Below, in pieces: positions 24,901-35,042 of a stretch of 64,000 bases of DNA (the first letter of the stretch is position 1; each line of letters starts with the position of its first letter). The stretch spans positions 3,571,753-3,635,752 of the forward strand of contig NC_030854.1 of assembly GCF_000208745.1 (NCBI RefSeq), given 5' to 3'. The stretch is from Theobroma cacao. Taxonomy: Eukaryota; Streptophyta; Magnoliopsida; Malvales; Malvaceae. The position numbers were made by a program, and so were the translations under genes. The notes beneath the pieces were generated by a model. It did not search any database. It saw nothing but the letters and a program-made list of their open reading frames with translations, and had not been told where the DNA came from.

Positions 24901-27645
24901 CTTTGGATGGCCAGTTCTATACCAAAAGTGCTTGGGGTTTAATTCAACAAAGGCAAGCAGTAAACCTTGTGTTCAACTTTATCTAGCACACCCACATCCC
25001 TCTCTCAGCATCCTTCTTTTTGTGGAGGCTATTACTGTTAGTGTAAGCCCTACAAGCCTATCGATTTTGTGCTTGTAAAACATTATACTAATTAGTCATA
25101 TTTCATGTTAAATACATTATGGATATTTTATATAATGTATAAGGTATTTCTTTATCCATGAGTTTATTTATAAAAAGTTATAAGATACTTATGTAGATAA
25201 AATCCTTGGAATATAATGGCCTTGTAAAGAAATTATAAATGTTACAATTATGAGATTCTTATGCATCAAAGCCTTGTTCCTAAATATGTTCCTGGTCATT
25301 GTATTATCAAGAATAAGGGCATTGACAATGCTCAAAGGCTAGTACATGCTAAGCCTCCTTACTTTAGAAGTAAGCAATTAATCTCATAAGTTGAAGTATG
25401 TGAGATACTTGGGGATAGTATGTAGGTGCTTGTTAAGGAACAAGTTCATTGAACATGACCCGCTATGAGAGTTTCATTTGGTATTTCACTCAAGTGTCTA
25501 TGGAAATACTCTCATGTGTCAGTAGTGTAAGTAATCCTTAGACTTGTGATACTAGGTCATCTTGTATGTGAATTGTCATGCTTTGATTTCACCTCTACGG
25601 GTTTGGAGATGACCATATGCTTAAACAGGGTGCTTTTGGGTATGGCATAAAGCATGCGAAGATGAACGAATATTCTAGAGAGGATTTATCACCCCAAGTG
25701 ATTTGAAGGGGACATATCTCATTTGCTCCTGGCTCATATTGATTGAAAGTCCTTGGCCAAGGCAATCTTGATAGGTCAATATAGAAGCTGCAGGACTAAT
25801 ATGGGTAAGTTAGAAAATGGACATTGAGCCAAGCTTTCTATCTATCTGGGATATATGATGAAAGAATCGAATTACATTGAGATACTATACACTAAAAGGT
25901 TAGTCAAATCATATTGACTCTTCTGACATTTTGGTGGTCATGATGTATTGCTAGATGCCGCTCATGATCTATAAATATAAATATAAATTTTTAATTGAAT
26001 TAATTTATATTTATTGCCAACATGTTGAGAACCTAATGGGTCACACACATAAAGTGAATTGTCAAAATTAATTTGAGTTCAATTGGATGTGATCTAATTG
26101 ATTTTATAAAGGCTTAATCCAATTAAGTATTGGGCTAAATCAAATATAATTTGATGGAACATTAAATAAAGGCCTAATTGGCCCAAGACATTTTACAATC
26201 CTTATTGGTTATAAAGTAGGTCAATTAACTCTATAAAAAAATCCCTTAGCCGCCTCTTGAATATATAGAAGAGTTCTATTTTATTTTCTCATGTGTTAAG
26301 ATAGGATCATAGCCAAAAGAGAGAAACACAAGGGAGCTCAAAGTTGAGAGTTTGCTAGCACAAACTTCGGCTTAGGGATTCACACATTCTTAGTGAAGAG
26401 ATTTCGGCAAATCACTATATGGATTACCATTAAAGGCAAGACAATTGTGCTACTGTGGTTTGATAAGTCCTAGTTGGTGTACAAAAGTTAAAACGAAAAG
26501 CCAATGAGGACTCCACCAAAGAAAGCAGACTTTCAGGTATGTCAAAATTTCTTTTGTGGTTTTTCTAGATTAGTTTCAATTAAAGTGATCCAGGGCTTTG
26601 GGAATTAAAATTTAGTAATATTCCGCTGTGTATAAGTTGTCTTAGCATGATTTAAATCCCCAACAATTACATGATTGGATTCTTATGGAGATGAGATTGA
26701 AAACCAAAGGATTCCAACTTGTGTCTAAATGTCAATGTTGTAATTCCGAGGAAACTCTTCTACATGTCTTGTGGGATAGCCTAGTGGCTAAATAGGTTTG
26801 CCATTACTTCGCAAAATTCTTTCAAATCTATGTTATTAGTCCCCAAAATGTTTCTCAAATTTTATGGGCATAGGTATATTCTGGTGATTATACAAAACAG
26901 GGTCACATTCACACTTTATTGCCTTTATTTATCTTTTGGTTCTTATGGGTTAAAAGGAATGATGCTAAGCATAGAAACTTGGACGTGTACCCAAACCGAG
27001 TGATATGGCTCATTTTGAAAATTATACATCAATTGTTTCATGGGGGGCAATTCCAAAGGTGGCAATGGAGAGGGGACATTCAAATAGCTCATATATGAGG
27101 ACTAAATTTTACAGAGAAAAATACCTTCTTCGCCTAAAATAATATCTTGGCATAAACCATTGACAGGTGAGTTTAAGTTAAATGTTGATGGTAGCTCTAA
27201 AAATAATTTCTAAAATGCTTCAGGTGGTGGGATATTACGTGATCATACAAGTACGTTACTATTTGCATTTTCTGAAAATTTGGGATCTAAAAATTCTGTA
27301 CATGTAGAATTATTAGCATTATATAGAGGACTAGTATTATGCCAAGATTATAATATTTCGAGGATTTGGATTGAGATAAATGCTATGGTTGTGATTCAAA
27401 TGTTAAAGGAGGGATATCGAGGTTTTCATGACAGCAGGTATGTATTGGCCTCTATACGCCAATGCTTAACTCATTTTTCATATAAGATCTCTCACATACA
27501 CAAGAAAGGAAATTAGGCAGCTGACTTGTTATCTAATCTTGGACATCAACTTCATGGACTCCAGGTTTTCTCTGATGCAGAAGGGAAGTTACGAGGTATT
27601 TTAAAATTAGATAAAATTAGTTTACCGTATGTTAGATTTAGATAA
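21904..27645 (+). pseudogene. LINE ORF2 remnant: endonuclease, reverse transcriptase, RNase H
   Basis: Opens with MINALIWNVKGIL, the start of an APE-type endonuclease, continuing to RDRSDHCPLLV near 22540. The reverse transcriptase shows KWSDFRPISLCTVLNKI (about 23410), KLDIMKAYDCLDW (about 23625) and the catalytic box region HLAFANDLIIF (about 23933), where FAND replaces the expected FADD. A conserved segment SFFLWRLLHD is split by solo LTR 2. RNase H shows FKLNVDGSS (27175), VELLALYRG (27305) and WIEINA, where the family usually has a second Asp. Many stops interrupt it: a dead copy. Confidence 0.9.
25036..26665 (+). mobile_element. Solo LTR 2 inserted in LINE ORF2, 1.6 kb
   Basis: Begins TGTTAGTGTAAGCCCTAC and ends AAATCCCCAACA, with matching TGTT and AACA ends. 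It is flanked by a perfect 5-bp duplication ATTAC (25031-25035 and 26666-26670). Removing the LTR and one ATTAC copy rejoins the host frame: TGG AGG CTA TTA C + AT GAT TGG gives WRLLHDW, the expected LINE zf-RVT-like sequence. A TATA-like CTATAAAAAAA sits at about 26231. No internal coding or second LTR is present. Superfamily not determined. Confidence 0.9.
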
Positions 27646-27870
27646 ATGTAAAGGAGTGGTACTCCTCATCTTTACTTTTATTTTTTATAAGCTTATTTTA
27701 AATCCTTGTACATAGGAAAATTACTTATCTCCTGCATTCAAAATAATTGTAAGGATGGTAATTCCTGTATTAGGAATTCTTTTTTTTCTTAATCATGTCA
27801 TTTTGGAGGTACGATTTAGGTCCTCTCCCTTATGTACTTTTTATTTTAATTATCAATAAAACTAATACAG

Positions 27871-28170
27871 GGTAATTGGGTCTTACAAGAATTTCCAACA
27901 TTCAATAAAACAAACTATTTAAATCATTGCATTTATAATAAAAAAAACACTTAATGAACTCCCTTTGACGCTTTTCTACTCATTTTGAAAATAATATATA
28001 TGGAATAGAATATTTCAAAAATAAGAAAGGTTAATTATTTTATTACTGAAAAACAGGAAAGGAAAAGAAAAACAGAAAAAAAAAAGGCTACGAAAATAAA
28101 AATAAACCAATATATCATAATCATAATAAATGAAAATAATATCCACAAAATAAAACAGCTTCGGGAAGCC
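27871..28170. other. Intergenic and promoter of the 124-aa protein gene
   Basis: AT-rich, with A-runs near 28075. It presumably holds the promoter of the next gene. No clear TATA box was picked. Confidence 0.45.
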
Positions 28171-28270
28171 TTTGCTTCAAAAGGCTATCCACAGCTTCTG
28201 TGTCTTCCCTTCAAACCCAAACCCAAAAACTTATTATCTTTTTCGTTGTCAACAGCGTAAATTAGAAGGC

Positions 28271-30519
28271 ATGTCGAGAAAAGGAGGAGCTCCCTTGCAA
28301 AAGGACGCTCCATGGAGGGCCTCTGCTGGAAAATTCATCCCTAAAATCCACCACTCCCCTGTTTTGCGTCTTGCTCAAACCCCTCATTCCAATTATGCTC
28401 TAGCCGTCATGAAGGTCGCCCACCCTTTTATCCCTTCCTTCTTATCTTTATGTCTTTCCTATTTCCTGTCTCTTTTGATTTTTTTTTAATTTTTTTAAAT
28501 AAAAATATTGGGATTTTTCTTTTGCAGCACCCGGATCCTATAGGAAGTGGGTTAGCGACAGAGGCCATTGTGGAAGCGGCGGGACCCGAATGCATTGTTC
28601 CTGGCCAGATTGCACCCGTTAGATTACTTGGTGTGAAGGTATTTTCATTCCTTTAGGAGAAGAAAAAAAAAGACTTTTTGTCTTTCTTTCTATTCTAAAT
28701 TTTCAGTTTAATGCTCTCATTAAAGTGATAATTTTAATACCAAAATGGTAGTCGTTGATAAATCATCTAATGTGTTATTATCGGAACATTTTTAGATTTC
28801 TAACGACTAGCTTAAAAACAACCAGAGAGCATCCTTGTGGCCTGGAGTTTTGGCTATGAAACAGTTGCACTAGTTTAGCTTATTTACTTTATAGTTAGTC
28901 ATCTTCTAGAAAAGGCTTTGTCTAGGGTTTTTGAAGATTTTGTCTGATGAGACTAGAGGAGTTGTTGCATTGGTTTTAACAAAAAACACTTGTGTAATGT
29001 TTGTATGTTGTGTTTGCAACCTTTGCTGCATGATTCTTTATCATCATTCTAATTAACTTTGGCCATACATTGGCTAGTTTAGTCACCTCTCTCTTTTTCT
29101 AGATATATCTATTTTTTATGCATCCATTTGATTAAAATTTTTATTTTAAACTTTAAATTTCATATTTTTGAAAGCCTGTAATAACTTATATGTTTGGTCT
29201 AATCATTAAGTCATTTGAAGTAATATTTTGGAAAAGGCACCATAAACTCAAAAGATGTACTTTATGTTTCATCTTTAATGTGAAACTTGGTAAACTGTTG
29301 GTACCATTTATCTGGCAAAACCATTGTGTCTGATATAGAGATATCTTCCTTTTCTTATGTCCTTTGGTGTAAACTTTGCCTGGTACACGCATCATCTATT
29401 CCTTTTTTCATGTTGACAGGTGTGGCCAATTGAAGTTAACCTGAAATTTTTGGAGCCAGTTGGTAAAGAACTAAAGTTGCTTGGGAAGGTAAAACACCAT
29501 AGTTCTAGATGCCCTCTCTCAGTCCTCTTAAGCACCCAGACAGATGCACTTATGGCTTTGCTCGCACTTTTAGATAAGGAACTTTTAGTTTTAATGACCT
29601 TTTCAGAGTAGAGTTGTCATATACATTTGAAATTGGTCAACATCAGAAAAGTTTTGAAGCTTTGAGATAGAGAAGTTTTGTGTTTGAAAAACATTTTTAT
29701 GCCAAAATACTTTTACTGGCCTAGTTGTTCATATATTTCTTGTCTTTAGGGTTAAGGTTGTTCAGGTGGAAATGAGATTACTCTTGTTTGTCATGCTGTG
29801 CCATTTTAAGGCAGTCCAATCTATTGTATTGAATTTTTTCTAGAAATTCAAGTAATAATTTTCATGTAAGACCTACAAGAAGTTCATGTGAAATATGATT
29901 GGAAGAATATGAGCTTATGTTCTGCTTGAAACGCAGTGAACTCTTCAATTTAGATGATCAGTCCTGAGGCCTATGGTCTTATGGAGGATTTTAGATGGGG
30001 GGAGTCCAAAGCCCATGGTATGGGGAGGGTGGACCTGGAGCTCACAATTTATTGGCAGAAATGGACAGAGGGTTTTGTTGTATGCATAATTTAGATGGTT
30101 TTGGCTAGTTCTTTAGATCTTAACATATTTAGAACATTACATACTTGTATTGGATTAGAGTAGAAGATCAGATTTTCAAACTGAGATTTAGCCTCCATGT
30201 GTCTTTTTTTTCTTATATTCTTGGTTGATTCTAAAGTTTTTTTTTTTTGGTAGTGAAAATAAGCAAAAAGAGACTTTATAAATATGGTCTGGTTTCCATA
30301 CGCCTGAAGTATTGTTTGAGGAAGTACTTTGTATGAGCTTTGGCTATTGTTACTGTNGGGTACTTTTTTTTTCTTTTTTCCCTTGGTTAAAAGAAAATTG
30401 CTTGTTGACGTGAAATAAGTGAATATGATAAGGGCTCATGATTAATTTGTAAGCTATTGTTAATGCAGTTCATGGATGATGCTGTCAACCTCATGAATAA
30501 GTCATTCATTGATCGCTAA
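28271..30519 (+). CDS. Small conserved-looking protein of unknown function, 124 aa
   Basis: Four exons, 28271-28414, 28528-28638, 29420-29488 and 30469-30519, all with GT-AG borders and all phase 0, encode 124 aa. The protein is basic at the start (MSRKGGAPLQKDAPWRASAG), then has IPKIHHSPVLRLAQTPHS, a Pro/Gly-rich middle (HPDPIGSGLATEAIVEAAGP) and an acidic-hydrophobic end (LKFLEPVGKELKLLGK, then FMDDAVNLMNKSFIDR). There is no signal peptide, membrane segment or catalytic motif. I do not recognise a named family, though it resembles short uncharacterised proteins annotated across land plants (recollection only). The frame is open upstream to 28172; the ATG at 28271 was chosen because the upstream extension looks non-conserved and leader-like. 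The last intron (about 980 bp) contains the ambiguous base at 30357. Confidence 0.8.
30357..30357. other. Ambiguous base (N)
   Basis: A single N in TACTGTNGGG, next to a T-rich stretch in the last intron of the gene at 28271-30519. It marks a sequencing or assembly uncertainty and does not touch a coding exon. Confidence 0.95.
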
Positions 30520-32020
30520 TGGTTAATGCATTTATGTTACCGAAAGAGGAGGTAGCAGCACATGGGCTTGCAGGCTATTCTGAAGCATTCTTGCTATGAA
30601 GAGTTGCAGCATGTAGACGAGCAGAGTGACTGTAAATAAGAAGCTTTTACTATATAATTTCTTTTTTGTCATTTTTCCCCTTAAGAGGTGAAATAGTATA
30701 GGTCAGGAGAGATATGTTGGATGATATAAAGAGGCTTTGTTCCTTCTATTTTTTGGGTCATATTATGCTTTTATGGAATTTTCATCTCAGAGTCAGATAC
30801 TGGTGAGAGTAATGTCTATGGGTTTTCCTTCATCAAATTGATAAAAATGGTGTGATTGGAGCTTTCACTTAGTTTGACATGTTACAAATGTTCCACTGAA
30901 AAGTTCCATTGATGTGTAATCTATGATGTGCCTGCAGTTGTATCAGTAGTCAACTAATTTAGAAGTAAAGCCAAGGAGCAATGTTTTTCATGTGAAGCTG
31001 CGTTAATATTCTTTCTATTCTATAGTGGTTTTTTCTTCTTTTTTAAAGGGGGATTATAGACCCTAAAGTAAGCTTCACAGCAGGGGCTGGGATTCAAACC
31101 GCAGCCCTGCAGGTTGGCCAACGTCCTAAAGGGGGTCGGTAAGAGGCTGAGAGCCGTAGGTGCCAAGCTCTATGGCGGCCATGACGACCACCGCACATGT
31201 GTAATTAATCTATAACGTGGTGTATGTTTTAAGTATTTCTTCTTCAAGCAGTATCCTTCCCAAAATTCTTTGCTTCATTCATAGAGCTGGCACATCAGTC
31301 ATCTCCAATAAATGCCTATCAATGCGATAGGTGGCTAAGATGGGGCCATAGCCTTTTAGAAGAATGGCATTTTCCAGGACTTGGAGGGCTTCCACACCAA
31401 GGAAGATGCTGGTTAAAGGACAAAAGGGGACAAACTAGGCTGAAGTTTCTCAATGCCTAGAAGCGAAACTACAAGTAAAACCAGGTTATATTCAATGAAG
31501 AATGGAAGGGAGAAAAATGTTTAGTTCTTGACCGATGTTTCACAATGCCTTGACAAATAATTAGGATAACACTCTTACCAAGCCGAAGGAAGATGTTACT
31601 TCAAGATTCAGATTTTGATATTCTATTTCTTGACTACCTTCTAAATCACTGTCCATATCCTTTTTCTTTCTCTTTACTGATCGGATTACGTTTACTGAAA
31701 TAAAATATTGCACTTCTTAACTTTTGTTTTTAGGCAAAGGACTCTAGCCATCTGCTAACATCAAAACGAGAACTTGTAGTTGTTGAAGCAGAGTAGAACC
31801 TCTACATATACTGCCAGATATGATGATGCAAAAGGAGATAGAACTTCATCCATTTAAAGACTGTGATTGACCCAATTGGAACCTTACTAGAATGAAATCA
31901 TGTAAGCCAATTGTGGACTTCCCACATAACTAGTGTTCTCCAGCTATGGTGCCAAGTAAGATTTTCTGGTCACCCTTCGTTTTCTTTTTCTACCGCACTT
32001 TTTGCCACCTCAGTTCCTCA
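30520..32020. other. Intergenic: 3' UTR, SINE-like fragment, MYB promoter
   Basis: The first few hundred bases are probably 3' UTR of the upstream gene. About 31043-31192 is a GC-richer island; on the minus strand it carries GGTTTGAATCCC, close to the pol III B box, with a poor A-box candidate. It could be a reverse-oriented SINE fragment. The remainder shows no gene. Confidence 0.4.
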
Positions 32021-32073
32021 TATAAGAAGACTTGAAACATCCCCCCCTAGTCGTCTGCAACAGAAAAAAAAAA

Positions 32074-33031
32074 ATGGCTTACGAAACAGCTGCAGCCATG
32101 CATGGAGAAAGTTTGCGTAAAGGGCCTTGGCATGAGGATGAAGATGAGAGATTGATAACCTTTGTGAAACTTCTGGGAAGCCGGAGATGGGATTATGTAG
32201 CTAGAGTTTCTGGTATAATCCACAAGGAAGAACACTTGTGATGATTCATTTTTCTTGCATGAAAAGCTGTCTTTTCTTATAGAGAAGTTGTTAACTTTCA
32301 GGTCTCAAGAGAAGTGGCAAGAGTTGCAGGTTGAGGTGGCTGAACTATCTGCGTCCCAATATAAAGCATGGGCAGATCAGTGCTGAAGAAGAAAAGATCA
32401 TCCTACAACTTCATGAGCGATGGGGCAACAAGTGAGAGTCTTTCATCATCTTGTATTTTCTTTTCAGTTTTCCTTCTCTAAAGTCTAACATACTTTTCTG
32501 CAGATGGTCAATGATTGCGCGAAGATTGCCAGGGAGAACTGATAATGAGATCAAGAACTACTGGAGAACTCATTTAAGAAAGAAAGCTCTAATTCAAGAA
32601 CAAGGTGCCGTTCAATTTCCCTTTTTTTTGTTAATACCACTGGTATTAGCTCTGCCTACTTCTGCTAACAACTTCATAAGTTTTCAACAGAAAATTTTCA
32701 ATTTGGAGGAGACAATGGCAAACAACTTTTCTTGTTTCAAGAAGATGGTAGCAGTGCCCAAAATTACAATGGTGAAAGCTACAAGCCTTGTAAGGATATT
32801 TTGGATACAGAAAACAGTTGTTATGATGTCGTTGGGCTGTCAGATTTCACTCTTACAAGCTCACCATATCAAACGCGGTTATCAGATTGGATACCAGAGT
32901 TTCCAAGTGATCAAAGTGAAATAAAATCTCAGCACTGTAATAGCTCGGATTCATGCTACTGTTATCCAGCATGGATTTCCGAGGAGAATGATTTATGGGG
33001 CTGTTCAGGCTCCCTCTGGAACATGGAATAA
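32074..33031 (+). CDS. R2R3-MYB transcription factor (MYB27/48/59-like)
   Basis: Four exons, 32074-32212, 32302-32431, 32504-32604 and 32691-33031, give 236 aa. R2 (about 15-66) carries [13 protein letters not shown] and [19 protein letters not shown], with Trp positions at GPW, RRWD and RLRW. R3 (about 67-118) carries [20 protein letters not shown] and ends WRTHLRKK. The first intron splits the Gly codon of [11 protein letters not shown]. The bHLH-binding signature seen in R3 of some MYBs is not present. The tail is Ser-rich with scattered Trp ([25 protein letters not shown]) and no obvious EAR repressor motif. It is a nuclear DNA-binding regulator; targets cannot be inferred. The R2R3 sequence ([15 protein letters not shown]) is closest by eye to the MYB27/48/59 group, with no clear orthologue. 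Confidence 0.92.
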
Positions 33032-35042
33032 AACAAACACTGTTATAATGTGAATATGAAGAGGCTTTGAGAATGTGAAACAGAAACATTTTGCATATCA
33101 TTACTGCATTATCCCTAAATGTACTTGTTTATATATACACTGTTCTCAAGGACTGAATTCAGTAACCTTTGATCTTTGATCTATGTTCAGATTCAAAAAT
33201 CCTTTCACTTTTTAAAGAAATGCCTTTCTAGTTTCTGTTCTGGTACAAGGGTTTCAAAGTTAAGGAATAATAAAACACATCCAAAAAGACAAGGACTAGA
33301 TGAAGATGATTACAGCTGATCACGGCTTGGAAATTGTCAAGTAAATGAAAAGTGCAATATGCTCCTGCTTTCTCTGTTTCTTGGCCTGAAGCCATGGCAT
33401 GTATTTTGCAGCTTTGTTTCTTCCGATCCTGTCCAATTATATAAGACAAAGGACAACTGAAATAATTACATCATTATGAATTGTATTTGGCATTGATTAA
33501 GTAGCACTACCAAATGTGAAATCACTGACTATTTGGCTCTAACGAAAATTAAAAAACATCAGAAAATGAGGGGAAAAGGTGAAAGAAACATTGTGTAGTG
33601 TATATTATTTCTAAGAAAGGAGAAGTCACTATAGTTTCCCCCTTATATGACTTTAACTATCAAAGAAGAAAAAAGGTGAAAATGACATTCTCTTTGTCCA
33701 AATTATACCTGGACTTTTTAAACCGGTTCATGGGGAAACATTCAAAGTTCAAACCATGGGATCAGAAAAAGAGCCCCATTTTCTTTTTTTTCCTTTTTCC
33801 TCCGGGCGGCTTTGGGTTACAGGCGGGTGTATCGTTTAAGGGCTCGTTAGCTAGTAAAGCCAGCAATTATATGCTAATACATCTTCATGGGCCCCAAAGT
33901 TGGTCGAGTGTACCAATAAATAAACGAAGATAATCTTATCTATTTAAGCAACTAGCGAGCTAGCCTGTGAGGTGGGAGCAAAAGACAAGCCTAGCTACAT
34001 GAACTGAACTGGCTTTAGTAGACGTCACACATGATTTCAAGGGGAAACAATATGGCATCCCTAAAATCTTTTCCCTTTAAAAAAATCTAGGACCTTGAAT
34101 TTGGTATGATGGAACTACATCATCTTTGGTCTATCTGTCCAAACACTAATGTCTTTCAGATTTTTGTTGGCCAGAAGCTTAGATTCAGTGATTGGATACA
34201 AAGTTAAAACAGCACGAGAGACAGAGCTCGTTGGTGACAAACGAGTGGACTAGAACTGGATGCAAATTGCAAATACATCATCCTCTAGCCAGAAATGTAA
34301 AAGACATCAGTTCCAATTTGGTACCTTGAGGTAGAAGATGATCATAATATTTTATTATAGTAAATGAAATTCCTAAATAACTTTTTTAATGATTTGTATG
34401 TTTGTGAAAGAAAAGGGTCAATTTACAGTTGGTCTCATTTCTATCTGTTGAGAATCTTATATACCTGTCTGCTCAAGGGATGAGAGTACTCTTAGTTGAC
34501 AAGGACATGCTATAAAGCTTATCCTAGGTTCCTAATCAAAGGAGATAAGAATATCCAATTCACTCTTTTCAAACTAAAGGTATAATAAATCTTCCAAAAA
34601 TCTCTTAACCCAATTACCTGTCAAGTAATTAACTAGATAGGAACTCCAAAAGGTCACCACAAGCTAAAAAAGAAAGGCTAGAAACGAGTTGGTCGATGAG
34701 TATATAAAAGTGATTATTCCGTTGTGGTGGAGACAAAATTCTCTCTTAGCATGTTTGGATTCTCTAAATAAAATACCTTATCGTGCCTCAATATTATAGA
34801 GAGTTTCCATGCATGTTCTGGACATTCAATTCATCGCCTTCTTCACTTTTTATCCTCACTAAAGGCAAAGATCTTTCAATTAAAAACTTTAATTGTGAAT
34901 GATGTGTTACAAGTGGAGGGGGGCAGTAGAGAAAAGAGCAGCCAGCAGATGATGGAAGTTAATTTCTGATAATCAAACACCAGCCTTTTTTTGTAAGCTG
35001 GTAGAACCAAAAAGGAAACAAAGTCATTAACTTGTCCTGTTG
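33032..35042. other. Intergenic between MYB and pectate lyase genes
   Basis: It lies between two converging genes, so both ends are probably 3' UTR. A few short ORFs are present, none with a recognisable domain. Confidence 0.55.

Larger units (their letters stand above)
16880..27870 (+). mobile_element. Decayed L1-type LINE carrying two solo LTRs
   Basis: Non-LTR retrotransposon remains on the + strand. In order: an ORF1 with a DUF4283-like domain and zinc knuckle (about 19770-21907), an APE-type endonuclease (from 21904), a reverse transcriptase (about 23200-24420), a zf-RVT-like segment split by an LTR (24900-26800) and a C-terminal RNase H (about 27160-27560). All parts carry stops and frameshifts. 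The 3' part ends in T-rich, AATAAA-containing sequence near 27860. The 5' limit is set from reading-frame continuity across the first solo LTR and is uncertain. Plant L1 elements with a C-terminal RNase H are an established group. Confidence 0.88.

Noticed and set aside
25036..26665. Possible intact LTR retrotransposon in the LINE
   Set aside because: No gag, pol, second LTR or primer binding site; only a solo LTR is present.
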